Counted from the stretch's first letter, positions 1 through 8,540 are shown. The stretch is DNA of 50,909 bases from a bacterium HR17 (GCA_002898575.1 BEHT01000026.1:1-50909), one strand, 5' to 3'. A program made the numbers and translations. The notes: generated by a model from the letters alone, not told the origin.

Positions 1-184
1 TCAGAGAGCCGCCCTCCGAACAAACTTTCAGCGCCTCGGAGGGCGCGTCTCTTGACGCGCCGCTCTTTCTGCGGCGGCTCAGAGAGCCGCCCTCCGAACA
101 AACTTTCAGCGCCTCGGAGGGCGCGTCTCTTGACGCGCCGCTCTTTCTGCGGCGGCTCAGAGAGCCGCCCTCCGAACAAATCTC
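1..184. repeat. Structured tandem repeat array 1 (78-bp units, left end cut by window)
   Basis: The same 78-bp unit begins at 1, 79 and 157; the third copy breaks off after about 27 bp. Each unit carries TCGGAGGG and, further on, CCCTCCGA, which can pair as an outer stem. Two palindromes lie inside: GCGCGTC with GACGCGC, and GGCGGCTC with GAGCCGCC. The copies are nearly identical and no variable spacers are seen. The array lies downstream of mreB (minus strand). It is the same family as the arrays at 38816-39102 and 46520-47226. Its left boundary is outside the window, so copy number is a minimum. Confidence 0.93.
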
Positions 185-185
185 G

Positions 186-217
186 TTTTTCAACCGCACA
201 GCAAGCGGTTGAAAAAA
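186..217. other. 12-bp perfect hairpin between mreB and repeat array 1
   Basis: CAACCGC (191-197) pairs with GCGGTTG (205-211) around a 7-nt loop. Flanking T5 and A5 runs extend the stem to 12 bp. Because the T run precedes the stem in either direction, there is no U tract after it, so it is not a textbook intrinsic terminator. It sits about 30 bp past the mreB stop and could still protect or end that transcript. Confidence 0.6.
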
Positions 218-245
218 CTCATCCGGCGTAGAAGCCCTATTTGCT

Positions 246-1241
246 TTATCGTCCGTCCAAGTGGAGCACATGGAGCATGTCCAGCGCTAAGCCGGTGCCG
301 AGGGCGACGGCGGAAATGGGGTCGTCGGCGATGCGGACGGGGACACCGGTCTCCAACTGCAGCAATTTGTCCAACCCCCGTAACAATGCACCGCCGCCGG
401 TCAACACGATACCCCGTGTGACAACTTCCGCTGCCAATTCGGGCGGCGTCTGCTCCAGCGCGGCTTTGACGCGGGCGACGATTTGGTTGATCGGATCGCT
501 GAGGGCGTTGCGGATTTCCTCGGAAGTGATGCGGATGGTCTTGGGCAAGCCGGTCACTAAATCCCGCCCCCGCACCTCCATGCTGAGTTCCTGCGGGAGT
601 TTGTAGGCGGAGCCGATTTGGATCTTGATCTCCTCAGCGGTCTGTTCACCGATGAGCAAGTTGTATTCGCGCTTGATGTAACGGGCGATAGCCTCATCCA
701 ACTTGATGCCACCGATGCGCACTGATTCGCTGACGACGATGCCGCCTAACGAAATCACAGCGATGTCCGTCGTGCCACCACCGATGTCCACGACGACATT
801 CGCCCCCGGCTCGGTGATGGGAAGACCGGCACCGATAGCGGCTGCCATCGGTTCTTCTATGGGAAAGGCACGGCGGGCGCCAGCCTCTAACGCGGCGTCT
901 ACGACCGCGCGGCGTTCTACGCTGGTGGCTTGAGCGGGGACGCAAACGATGACCTCAGGTTTAAACATCGCCCATTTGCCGCAGGCTTTGCGGATGAAGT
1001 GTTTAAGCATTGCCGCGGTCGTGGTGTAATCAGCGATAACGCCTTCCCGCAGCGGTTGGCGGGCGACGATGGAACTGGGGGTTTTACCGATCATGCGTTT
1101 GGCGTCTTCGCCGGCGGCTAAGATATTGCCCTTGCGGTCAACGGCGACGACCGACGGTTCGCGCAGGACAATGCCTTTCCCTTTGACGAACACACGCACA
1201 CTGGTCGTGCCCAAATCAATCCCCAAACTGCGCGACAGCAT
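246..1241 (-). CDS. mreB: Rod shape-determining protein MreB
   Basis: 331 aa, the usual length for MreB, an actin-fold ATPase that forms membrane-associated filaments directing lateral cell-wall synthesis. Seen: the phosphate-1 motif GIDLGTTS at residues 7-14, the second phosphate loop DIGGGTTD near residue 155, and a C-terminal adenosine motif GGGALLRG near 285. MreB lacks a signal peptide, as here. The ATG lies inside the 3' end of murA, overlapping it by 26 bp, so translation is probably coupled. mreC and mreD are not adjacent; the next downstream sequence is a hairpin and repeat array. A murA-mreB pair makes sense as a cell-wall unit. The alternative, a related actin-like protein such as Mbl, cannot be excluded from sequence alone, but the family is certain. 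Confidence 0.95.
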   Translation of the reverse strand: MLSRSLGIDLGTTSVRVFVKGKGIVLREPSVVAVDRKGNILAAGEDAKRMIGKTPSSIVARQPLREGVIADYTTTAAMLKHFIRKACGKWAMFKPEVIVCVPAQATSVERRAVVDAALEAGARRAFPIEEPMAAAIGAGLPITEPGANVVVDIGGGTTDIAVISLGGIVVSESVRIGGIKLDEAIARYIKREYNLLIGEQTAEEIKIQIGSAYKLPQELSMEVRGRDLVTGLPKTIRITSEEIRNALSDPINQIVARVKAALEQTPPELAAEVVTRGIVLTGGGALLRGLDKLLQLETGVPVRIADDPISAVALGTGLALDMLHVLHLDGR

Positions 1242-2547
1242 AACCGGTCACCCGTTTCGTCGGGATTTCATCTATCACGAGGCGCGCTCCTAAGGCAGTA
1301 AACTTGTCCACAAAGTGGGCGTAGCCGCGCCAGAGTTTTTCTGCGTTCTGGATAACCGTTTCACCTTCCGCGCTGAGGGCAGCGAGCAGAAGCGCCGCAC
1401 CTGCCCGAAGGTCATGGGCGTCCACTTCGGCGGCGTGTAATCGGTCTACGCCGGTGAGCCACGCTAGACATGGCAATCGTTTGGGATTGGTGGCTTCCTC
1501 CACGATGACTTGCGCCCCCAATTTGGAGAGTTCCTTCAAATAGAGCAAGCGGTCAGGATGGATCGTCTCCACGATAAGGCTAATGCCCTCACATCGGCTG
1601 AGGAACGCCCCCAATGGCGGTTGTAGGTCGGTGGGAAAGCCGGGGAAGGGTTCCGTCATGACCGCGATAGGGCGTGGGCGTCCCCGCATCTCAACGGTGA
1701 CCTGATGCCCTTCAGCGTCAACGGATGCACCGGCTTCCACCAATTTTTGAAGGACGGGATGCAACCACTCTGCGGGCACGCCGACGGTCGTCACCCGCCC
1801 CTGCGTGGTCGCGCCGGCGATCAAGTAAGTGCCCGCTTCCATGCGGTCGGGGATGACTGTCCAATCGGTGGGGCGAAGTTCGGAGACCCCCGTGATAGTC
1901 ACCGTCGTCGTTCCTTCGCCAGTGATTTGGGCGCCCATGGCTTTGAGGTAGCGGGCACACGAGACGACTTCGGGCTCTACCGCAGCGTTTTTGATAACGG
2001 TCGTCCCCTCCGCCAACGAGGCTGCTAGCAGGATGTTGATCGTTGTGCCGACGCTGCGCCATCGCGGGTCTAACTCAACCACGGCTCCTTGCAACCGCCC
2101 GCGCGGACAGACAGCGTGAATGATTTCACCGTCAAACACGACTTCCGCTCCCATTTTCCGAAAGGCTTCTAGGTGAAAGTCCACGCGGCGGTTCAGCGGG
2201 CACCCGCCTGGCAAACCGATAACGACTTCACCGAACCGTGCCAGTAACACGCCGGCGAGATAGATGGATGCACGGATTTGAGCGACCGAACCGTTCGGTA
2301 AGGGGCGCAAGGTCAAACCGGTGGTGTCCATTTCCACCGTGTCGCCATCAAAGTGGACTTGCACATCCAAGGAGCGGACGATTTCCAGCATCGTGTGCAC
2401 ATCGCTGATATCAGGGACTTGGTGCAACCGCACGCGCCCTCGGCACAGAAGCGGTGCGGGCAGCACCGCCAGAGCGCCGTTTTTGCTCCCACTGACTTCT
2501 ACAACTCCGCGCAGTGTGTGCCCCCCAACCACACGCAGGGTCGCCAT
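1216..2547 (-). CDS. murA: UDP-N-acetylglucosamine 1-carboxyvinyltransferase MurA
   Basis: 443 aa from the ATG at 2547. It transfers enolpyruvate from PEP to UDP-GlcNAc, the first committed step of peptidoglycan synthesis, in the cytoplasm. Seen: the early SGSKNGAL segment with the substrate-binding Lys, the catalytic-loop Cys at residue 116 in [10 protein letters not shown] (equivalent to E. coli Cys115, the fosfomycin target), DRMEAGTYL, and FPTDLQPP. The retained Cys predicts fosfomycin sensitivity; some lineages carry Asp there. An upstream in-frame GTG at 2577 would add ten residues (MFDNTECDGC), but family alignments begin near MATLRVVGG, so the ATG is preferred. The gene is divergent from the diadenylate cyclase gene and overlaps mreB at its 3' end. 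Confidence 0.95.
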   Translation of the reverse strand: MATLRVVGGHTLRGVVEVSGSKNGALAVLPAPLLCRGRVRLHQVPDISDVHTMLEIVRSLDVQVHFDGDTVEMDTTGLTLRPLPNGSVAQIRASIYLAGVLLARFGEVVIGLPGGCPLNRRVDFHLEAFRKMGAEVVFDGEIIHAVCPRGRLQGAVVELDPRWRSVGTTINILLAASLAEGTTVIKNAAVEPEVVSCARYLKAMGAQITGEGTTTVTITGVSELRPTDWTVIPDRMEAGTYLIAGATTQGRVTTVGVPAEWLHPVLQKLVEAGASVDAEGHQVTVEMRGRPRPIAVMTEPFPGFPTDLQPPLGAFLSRCEGISLIVETIHPDRLLYLKELSKLGAQVIVEEATNPKRLPCLAWLTGVDRLHAAEVDAHDLRAGAALLLAALSAEGETVIQNAEKLWRGYAHFVDKFTALGARLVIDEIPTKRVTGYAVAQFGD

Positions 2548-2566
2548 ACAACCATCACACTCCGTG

Positions 2567-2597
2567 TTGTCAAACACTCGTCACCGCAAAGTATAAT
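2567..2597 (+). promoter_or_regulatory. Candidate sigma-70-type promoter for the diadenylate cyclase gene
   Basis: A perfect TATAAT (2592-2597) follows TTGTCA (2567-2572) with a rather long 19-bp spacer, 61 bp before the ATG at 2658. The opposite strand of the same spot reads TATACT, a possible -10 for murA, so the two divergent promoters may overlap. Assignment is by motif only. Confidence 0.45.
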
Positions 2598-2657
2598 GTG
2601 CCATTGTTATCTGCGTAATCGTCAACATCGGTCGCGTCATGAAGGGGGACGCTGGCA

Positions 2658-3569
2658 ATGCCAGAAAAAGAGCCGAAGCGTAAGCCCCGCCGTGAAGGGG
2701 CAGAAGACATCCTTGACACCACAGAAGCCCTGTTAGGCACAGCGGTTCAATTGGCACGCCAAATGGCAGGGTTGACGGTGCTTGTCTGCCTAGAAGCCCC
2801 TTTGCTGCCGGCATTGCAAGAGTGGTTAGGTAAAGCCCCGATGGCTTTAGCGACGACAGCGCGCAACCTGCCCGACGAAATCAAAGAGGCTGTTAAAGGC
2901 GTGATTGAACTGCCGACCATCCGCCTGCCCCGCATGGGACAAATCAAGTTGGCGGTTGTCCTCGGCATGGCACAAGGGTTTATCAAGCCCCAGGACGCAC
3001 TCATCTGTTTGGTAGGTCCGCCCAACGCCCATCGGTTAGACACATTGTTGTTGCTAACGGTGCGCGATGAGTTTGAATTGTTTGCTGACTCGGAGCGCTT
3101 GTTGGTGGAGCATGTCAACCCTGAAGTGTTTGAGCAGGTGTTGGAAATTGCCATTCAAATCGCGGCGGAAGGACGCGAAGGCAAATCGCTGGGAGCGCTT
3201 TTCGTCGTCGGCGATTACGACAATGTCGCCCGTTACGCCACACAACTGGTGCTCAACCCTTTTAAAGGCTACGACGAAAGCGAACGCAACATTTTAGACC
3301 CACGCCTGACCGAAACGGTCAAGGAGTTTTGCGCCATTGACGGCGCATTTTTGATTCGGGGTGACGGTGTCATTGAAGCGGCGGGGGCGTTTTTGCACCC
3401 AGGGTTGCCCCGGGAAGAGTTGCCGATGGGCTTAGGCGCGCGCCACGCTGCCGCTGCTGGCATCACGGCGGTCACCAACGCTATCGCCATCACTGTGTCC
3501 GCCTCCACGGGCACCGTGCGGGTCTTTCGGAGTGGGCGCATGGTCATTGAAATTGAGCGCCCTGGGTAG
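2658..3569 (+). CDS. Diadenylate cyclase, DisA_N domain with N-terminal alpha/beta domain (DacZ-like)
   Basis: 303 aa. Predicted to condense two ATP into cyclic di-AMP, a second messenger that controls potassium and osmotic balance. Residues 1 to about 150 form an alpha/beta domain resembling the pyruvate-kinase-C-like domain of archaeal DacZ. The C-terminal part is a DisA_N cyclase domain with the DGA motif in IDGAFLIRGDG (about residues 229-239). The second signature reads GARHAAAAGIT, so the usual R-H-R triad is R-H-A here. There is no transmembrane segment (unlike CdaA) and no helix-hairpin-helix region (unlike DisA). The start is supported by AAGGGGG nine bases upstream. The gene lies near ktrA/ktrB, whose products are known c-di-AMP targets in other bacteria. 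Family assignment is firm; activity is less so because of the changed residue. Confidence 0.85.
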   Translation: MPEKEPKRKPRREGAEDILDTTEALLGTAVQLARQMAGLTVLVCLEAPLLPALQEWLGKAPMALATTARNLPDEIKEAVKGVIELPTIRLPRMGQIKLAVVLGMAQGFIKPQDALICLVGPPNAHRLDTLLLLTVRDEFELFADSERLLVEHVNPEVFEQVLEIAIQIAAEGREGKSLGALFVVGDYDNVARYATQLVLNPFKGYDESERNILDPRLTETVKEFCAIDGAFLIRGDGVIEAAGAFLHPGLPREELPMGLGARHAAAAGITAVTNAIAITVSASTGTVRVFRSGRMVIEIERPG

Positions 3570-3585
3570 GGGAGAGAACTATCAA

Positions 3586-4230
3586 ATGCCGCGACAGCGC
3601 CCCACTGGGTTGATCGCCTTCGTCGGTGTCCTTTCCGCCGTCGCTTGCTACTTAGCCCCAGTTCACCCGTATGCCAACTGGATCGGGTGGTGCTTGTGGG
3701 GCTTTTTATGCGGGTTTGTGTTGCCCGTGGGCGTCATTCTCGCCTTGGGCGAACCCCTAACGGCGTGGGGCATAACCCTCGGTGATTGGAAACGGGGATT
3801 AGCCGTCGTGGTCGTCGGCGTGACAGCCATGGGCGCTGTGGGATGGTGGGCGGCGCAACGCCCCGATTTTCGCGCTTACTACTTACCCCTGACCGCTCAC
3901 TTGCGCGCCAACCTGATAGCCTTTTGGCTGGCGTTGGCGGCTTACATGCTCGGATGGGAGTTTTTGTTTCGCGGCTTTTTGCTGTTCGGCTTGGCAGGCA
4001 CCGAAAAGCCCGTGCCGACCCGTCGGCTGGTAGGCGCCATAGCCTTTTCCACGCTGCTGTTTGGTCTGAGTCACCTCGGCAAACCGCTGCCCGAAGTCGC
4101 CGGCTCGTTCTGCGCCGGTGTCATCCTTTGCGTCGTCGCGTGGACGACACGCTCGATAATGGCGCCCGTTTTGCTCCACACCTTCGTTTTCGGCATGTTC
4201 ACGGCGCAAGTAGCGTGGCTCAACCGCTGA
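3586..4230 (+). CDS. CPBP (Rce1/CAAX-like) family intramembrane protein
   Basis: 214 aa, six or so hydrophobic helices. CPBP proteins are membrane-embedded glutamate proteases related to eukaryotic Rce1, often linked to bacteriocin immunity or protein maturation. Seen: motif 1 as WEFLFRG (normally EExxFRG, so the first Glu is Trp), motif 2 FGLSH, and motif 3 beginning VLLHTF. The start ATG at 3586 follows GGGGAGAG; longer upstream readings have no such site. It begins 16 bp after the cyclase gene and is probably cotranscribed with it. Its last 11 bp overlap the end of ktrA on the other strand. Substrate unknown. Confidence 0.8.
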   Translation: MPRQRPTGLIAFVGVLSAVACYLAPVHPYANWIGWCLWGFLCGFVLPVGVILALGEPLTAWGITLGDWKRGLAVVVVGVTAMGAVGWWAAQRPDFRAYYLPLTAHLRANLIAFWLALAAYMLGWEFLFRGFLLFGLAGTEKPVPTRRLVGAIAFSTLLFGLSHLGKPLPEVAGSFCAGVILCVVAWTTRSIMAPVLLHTFVFGMFTAQVAWLNR

Positions 4231-4876
4231 CTAACCGCTCCAAATCCGCGTTGCGCCCGAACACGACCAACAAATCACCCGCACGAATTTCATCGTCACC
4301 GCCAGGGTTGGGCAACAGTTGCTTGTTGCGCCGCACGGCGATGACCGTTACGCCAAGCCGTCGGCGCAAATCCAGTTCCCGCAGCGTCTTGCCGACCATC
4401 CACGCTGGTGCTTCAATCTCCTCTACACTCCATTCGGGGTCAAATTGCAAGTGCTCTAAAATGCGCCCTGGCGAGAGAAGTTGGTGCGCCAAGCGCCGTC
4501 CCATTTCCTTTTCGGGAAACACGATCAAGTCAGCGCCGACCTTGCGCAAGATGTGGGCTTGACGGTCGGTGACGGCTTTAGCGGCGATGAACTTTGCCCC
4601 TAAGTCGCGCAAAATCGCCGTCAGCAACACGCTGTTGCCCAAATCGGCGCCCGTGCCGACGACGCATGCGTCAAATTCACCGGTGCCCAACCGCTTTAAC
4701 ATGTCTTCATCTGTCGCATCAAAGCAGTAAAGATGTTCCAACCAATCGCGCACGGCGTCCACGACTTGTTGGTCGCGGTCTACACCCACGACCTCGTGCC
4801 CCATTTGCAGTAGCGTCTCAGCGACCGCTTGCCCGAAGTAGCCTAACCCGATCACGAGAACGCTGCATCGCTTCAT
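4220..4876 (-). CDS. ktrA: Potassium channel regulatory subunit KtrA/TrkA (RCK protein)
   Basis: 218 aa, standard length for a single-RCK KtrA. It forms a cytoplasmic octameric ring that gates the KtrB membrane subunit in response to nucleotides. Residues 1-130 are an NAD/ATP-binding Rossmann RCK_N domain, with GLGYFGQAVAETL at 10-22 and VDRDQQVVD at the end of strand 2. Residues about 135-215 are an RCK_C domain, the part that binds c-di-AMP in Firmicutes. It starts 42 bp after ktrB on the same strand, so the two form one unit. The proximity of the diadenylate cyclase gene supports, but does not prove, c-di-AMP control. Confidence 0.92.
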   Translation of the reverse strand: MKRCSVLVIGLGYFGQAVAETLLQMGHEVVGVDRDQQVVDAVRDWLEHLYCFDATDEDMLKRLGTGEFDACVVGTGADLGNSVLLTAILRDLGAKFIAAKAVTDRQAHILRKVGADLIVFPEKEMGRRLAHQLLSPGRILEHLQFDPEWSVEEIEAPAWMVGKTLRELDLRRRLGVTVIAVRRNKQLLPNPGGDDEIRAGDLLVVFGRNADLERLVSG

Positions 4877-4918
4877 GCCGAAGCACTCCCCTTCGTGCCA
4901 AGTGTCGCACCACAGCGA

Positions 4919-6286
4919 TCACCCGATCAGCACTTCTTCGCGGGCAAACCGCACCGTTCGGGTGGGACGACCCGCGACGGCGACGATGACAGTCAATAGC
5001 CCGATGCGCCCGACAAACATCGTCGCCACCAGCAACAATTTGCCCCAACCGCTTAAGGCAGGTGTGACGCCCGTAGACAATCCAACCGTCCCAAAAGCGG
5101 ACACAGCCTCAAACAGCAAGTCCAAGAAAGTGTAAGGGGTGTTAGATTGCAACAGCGCCTGCTCGGTTAGGCACAGCAGCAAGGTCGTCCCACCGACCGT
5201 ATGGGCCGCCAAGAGGGTGAGCGCCAGCGCTTTTGCCAATTGCTCATTGGGCACGCTCCGCCGAAACAGCACGACTTGATCGTAACCAACGGCTCCCGCC
5301 CACGCCGCTGCAGCGAGGACAGCGGCGGTTGTCGTCTTGATGCCGCCACCCGTTCCGCCCGGCGACGCGCCGATGAACATGAGCAAGCACAGCAACCATA
5401 ACGAGGTAGCTGTCATCTCCCCGATGGGCACCGCTGCAAAGCCTGCCGTTCGGGCGGCGACCGCGTGGAAAAAGGCATTGAGGATTTGAACGGGCAGGGG
5501 CTGCTGACCCAGCGTCGCCAGGTTGGACGCTTCAAACAACCACAGCAATAATGCCCCGCCACACCACAGTATGGCGTTAACGGTGACAACGACCCGTAAA
5601 TGAACGCTCCAGCGGAACCGGCGCTGCCGCACGCGGTCAGCAATTTCGGCGACGACCAAAAAGCCTAATCCCCCTGCGCCGATGAGGGCAGCGATGGGCA
5701 GGAGCACCAACGGGTCGCGGGCAAAGGGTTGCAAACTGCCACCCCAGCCCCGCTCGGCACCCACAGCGCCGAAGACATCCAACCCCGCATTGCAAAAGGC
5801 TGAGACGCTGTGAAACACCGAAAACCACAATTGGGTCGTCCAAGGCAACTCGTAGCGGTCCAAGGCGATAAAAAGCGCGAGGGCACCCAAAGCCTCTGCA
5901 AGAAAGGTGAACCCGATAACATGGCGGACTATTTGGCGGGCATCCCACCAGTCGCCGTGCAGAAGCCCAACAATTGCCCGTTGCTCGGCACTGAGCCGCC
6001 GCCGCAGCGCGACGGCAACGAAGGCAGCGACGGTCATGTAACCCAACCCGCCCAATTGAATAAGAAGCAGTAAAAATCCTTGCCCCAGCGGTGACAAGTC
6101 CCGACCGGGGTCAATGGGGGTCAACCCCGTCACGCACACCGCGCTCGTCGCCAAAAACAGCGCGTCCACGAACGCCAACGGCTCCCGCGCCGCTGACACG
6201 GGCAGCCACAACACCACCGTGCCCACTGCGATAAGAGCGGCAAACGACGCTAGCGTTCCAACTGCCGGTCGCCACCGTGCTGCCAT
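4919..6286 (-). CDS. ktrB: Potassium uptake channel membrane subunit KtrB/TrkH
   Basis: 455 aa from the ATG at 6286. This is the ion-translocating subunit of a Ktr/Trk system, built from four M1-pore-M2 repeats. Seen: hydrophobic segments throughout and the first selectivity-filter loop ATSAVCVTGLTP. Similar Gly-containing loops recur: HSVSAFCNAGLD, AVAARTAGFAAV and EAVSAFGTVGLS. A longer reading from a TTG at 6349 adds 21 polar residues before the first helix and lacks a good ribosome site, so the ATG is preferred. The gene follows the sugar isomerase gene and precedes ktrA. The likely holo-complex is a KtrB dimer on a KtrA ring at the inner membrane. Confidence 0.92.
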   Translation of the reverse strand: MAARWRPAVGTLASFAALIAVGTVVLWLPVSAAREPLAFVDALFLATSAVCVTGLTPIDPGRDLSPLGQGFLLLLIQLGGLGYMTVAAFVAVALRRRLSAEQRAIVGLLHGDWWDARQIVRHVIGFTFLAEALGALALFIALDRYELPWTTQLWFSVFHSVSAFCNAGLDVFGAVGAERGWGGSLQPFARDPLVLLPIAALIGAGGLGFLVVAEIADRVRQRRFRWSVHLRVVVTVNAILWCGGALLLWLFEASNLATLGQQPLPVQILNAFFHAVAARTAGFAAVPIGEMTATSLWLLCLLMFIGASPGGTGGGIKTTTAAVLAAAAWAGAVGYDQVVLFRRSVPNEQLAKALALTLLAAHTVGGTTLLLCLTEQALLQSNTPYTFLDLLFEAVSAFGTVGLSTGVTPALSGWGKLLLVATMFVGRIGLLTVIVAVAGRPTRTVRFAREEVLIG

Positions 6287-6361
6287 CGGTGTGATCGCGC
6301 CTTTGCCATCGCGCGGTGTTTGGAATGCCCTGCAAGTCCGAGTGCCCAAGGTGGGGGGCTT

Positions 6362-7213
6362 CTAAACGACCTGCGCCAACAACTGGTCAAGGTTGCGCTT
6401 TGCCCACGCCGCCAGTTCGTCCTTGCTGAACTGTTGAGGCAAAGTTTTGCTTAACACTTCAACGGACACCGCACCATCGTAACCGGCGGCGCGCAACGCC
6501 CGCACGAAGCCGACAAGGTCAATAATGCCCTCGCCAGGCATGACCCGCTCGTTGTCCACTTGCGCGTCAACGGGACGGTCAGGTGCATCGTTGATATGGA
6601 CATGGACGATGCGTTCGTGAGGCAGCGCCCGCAGTTCGTCCAATGTGTGCTGGGCACAAAACCAATGAAAACTGTCCACCAGCAACCCGATGTTGGGCGC
6701 ACCGATGGCGTCGCACAGTTCCAACGCTTGGTCCATGCGCCAAAGGGTCGGGTTACCGCTTTGGCGAAAATGGGCGGGTGCGACCCATTCAATCCCCAGC
6801 CGCACACCGTAATCCGCCAAGACAGCGCATACCTCACGAAACCGCCGCACCACCATCCCGCGAAATGCAACAGGGTCGTCAGGAACAGATGGCGGGATGT
6901 AAGTCACGCACGCTGTGCACCCGATCGCTTGCGCCGTTTGGGCTTTTTGCGGCAGCGTTTGCAAACTCGCTTGAAACGCCGCCTCATCGTCCCGCCACCG
7001 AACGGGCAACCAGAAAGCGGCATGTGTAACGCCCTGCTGCGCCAGCCATTCCCGTGCGGCGCTAACGCCCTCTTTGCTGGCTTTTTCTGCCAACCATTCA
7101 ATCCCGAATTCCACTGCAGGGAACCCGTGCCGCTTCGCTAACGCGACAAACTCCTCGTAACTCAAACCGCCGCCGACAGTGCCTGGGTTCAAACACGCTA
7201 CCATTGCCCTCAC
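6362..7213 (-). CDS. Sugar phosphate isomerase/epimerase-type TIM-barrel protein
   Basis: 283 aa from a GTG whose last two bases form part of the upstream gene's TGA (GTGA overlap). An ATG three codons later is an alternative. The family (xylose isomerase-like AP_endonuc_2 fold) interconverts keto and aldo sugars or epimerises ketoses using a divalent metal. Seen: VEFGIEW near the start, LGIEWVAP and LLVDSFHWF in the middle, a VHVHINDAP strand, and a C-terminal VSVEVLS strand. These carry the typical Glu, Asp, His and Glu metal ligands. It is the fourth gene in a minus-strand run behind rng. Substrate unknown. Confidence 0.85.
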   Translation of the reverse strand: MRAMVACLNPGTVGGGLSYEEFVALAKRHGFPAVEFGIEWLAEKASKEGVSAAREWLAQQGVTHAAFWLPVRWRDDEAAFQASLQTLPQKAQTAQAIGCTACVTYIPPSVPDDPVAFRGMVVRRFREVCAVLADYGVRLGIEWVAPAHFRQSGNPTLWRMDQALELCDAIGAPNIGLLVDSFHWFCAQHTLDELRALPHERIVHVHINDAPDRPVDAQVDNERVMPGEGIIDLVGFVRALRAAGYDGAVSVEVLSKTLPQQFSKDELAAWAKRNLDQLLAQVV

Positions 7214-7836
7214 GCCCCTTTGCCTGTGGCTTCCACGCGTGTTGTTAGTCGCTGCAACAGCGTTTCCAACGAATGGGGTGGAGTGTCAATGCGGGCAGCG
7301 CGCAAATAACCGCGCCCGTCTGCCGTCCGTCGTGTCAGGAGTGCCGCGCGTTGCACTAACAACCGTGCCACGCGCGCCAGCAGCACATTGTGGGGGATGC
7401 CGACCCGCTGTCGCATCGTGTGGGCGTTGCGCCAAATGCGCTGGGCTAATTCGCGGACGAGCCCGTCACCGTTCGGTTCATGGGGGATACCCGACATGAC
7501 TTCCCGCTCGGCGGCGTCTTGCACCGCTTGCAGTGCCGCGATGGCGACAGCGTCCGTCACCTCGGGGTGCTCCGTGGCGAAAGTGGTGATGGCTTCCTCA
7601 AGGGCGTAAGCCGTCAAACGCTGTTCCAATTCGGCGCGCGCGGCACCTTGCCGCGCCCATTCGGCTTCCCGGTGCGCCATTTCCATTGCCTTTGCCTGCT
7701 GCAAGTAAGGGCAGGACGAAGGACAGTTGAGTTTTTTGAGCCGATGCGTCCCGCAGCAAGTCGGGCAAATGTAGTTGTAAACGGCGGGGCAAAAGCGCTT
7801 GCCCTTGCGTTGCCGACACAAGACACAAATCGCCAC
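7210..7836 (-). CDS. Cys-rich (putative zinc-binding) protein of unknown function
   Basis: 208 aa from a GTG preceded by AAAGGAGG. I do not recognise the family. The first 45 residues hold many cysteines: CVLC at 4-7, then a CP, CPTCC followed by GTHR, and NCPSSCPYL, a pattern suggesting one or two zinc ribbons. The rest is helical and Arg/Ala-rich, without a signal peptide or membrane helix. It sits 24 bp after the DnaA_N-like gene and overlaps the sugar isomerase gene by 4 bp, so it is very likely part of the rng unit. A nucleic-acid-linked role is possible from context only. Confidence 0.75.
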   Translation of the reverse strand: MAICVLCRQRKGKRFCPAVYNYICPTCCGTHRLKKLNCPSSCPYLQQAKAMEMAHREAEWARQGAARAELEQRLTAYALEEAITTFATEHPEVTDAVAIAALQAVQDAAEREVMSGIPHEPNGDGLVRELAQRIWRNAHTMRQRVGIPHNVLLARVARLLVQRAALLTRRTADGRGYLRAARIDTPPHSLETLLQRLTTRVEATGKGA

Positions 7837-7860
7837 TCGGTAGGGTGCCTCCTTTCAGCG

Positions 7861-8493
7861 TCATGCCTCTCGGGCGCGGCGCGCCCGCAGTGCCCGCTCA
7901 ATTTCCAACCCGATAACGACCGCAGAAGTGTTAAAAGTGCCAGCTAACCGTTGGCAGATGCGTTCCAGTTCTCGCGTCACCTCTTCGGACTTGTCAGGAT
8001 GTTGGGCGAGGTAGTTCGTCGCGAACTCCGCAATTTTATCCGCCCAGTCCAACAAAAACTTGGCTTTGACGAAATCATATTGGCGGTGAAGCAAATGGGC
8101 GTAGGCGTGGTCCATCTGGTGCACCAACGCAGCCCAGTCACTTTCTTGGGGTTTCCGCGCTCCCCCTTCACCTCGCCCTATCAATTGGCGCAATTGACTT
8201 TGCCGTCGCTTATAGTGCTGCCAGTCTTCTTCTGTCGTGCCGGTAATGATGACGACATCCATCGCTATGCCCGTCAACTCGCGCAGGATTTCGCGAATCA
8301 ACGCCAGCATCGTGGTAGTCTCCAAATGGGCGCGCAGCCTCTCGTTCTCCGTCGCCAGTCCCAACACAAAAGTCGTCCCGTCGACTGTAACGGGGACAGC
8401 GGCTTCCACGCTGCGCCACGCGTCAGGCGTGAACCGCATGCGTTGGCGCACCAACGGTTTGGCTTTCTCCCATAACTCCTTTGCAGACACCAT
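7861..8493 (-). CDS. Protein with DnaA N-terminal-like domain
   Basis: 210 aa from the ATG at 8493, which has GGGAGGTG just upstream; a longer reading from 8511 lacks one. Residues about 4-75 resemble DnaA domain I: an ELWEKAKPLVRQRM helix, a PVTVDGTTFVLGL strand pair, and an IREILRELTGIAMDVVII ending. In DnaA this KH-like fold mediates self-association and binding of DnaB or regulators. There is no AAA+ ATPase and no helix-turn-helix domain; residues 90-205 are a charged helical region. It follows rng by 47 bp and precedes the Cys-rich gene by 24 bp. Resemblance was judged by eye; function is unknown. Confidence 0.75.
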   Translation of the reverse strand: MVSAKELWEKAKPLVRQRMRFTPDAWRSVEAAVPVTVDGTTFVLGLATENERLRAHLETTTMLALIREILRELTGIAMDVVIITGTTEEDWQHYKRRQSQLRQLIGRGEGGARKPQESDWAALVHQMDHAYAHLLHRQYDFVKAKFLLDWADKIAEFATNYLAQHPDKSEEVTRELERICQRLAGTFNTSAVVIGLEIERALRARRAREA

Positions 8494-8540
8494 CGCCAAC
8501 ACCTCCCGCATCGGACGGCTACGGGCTAGTCAATGCAGGT

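Noticed and set aside
186-217. Intrinsic terminator for mreB
   Set aside because: The T run precedes rather than follows the stem on both strands, so it was listed as a hairpin only.
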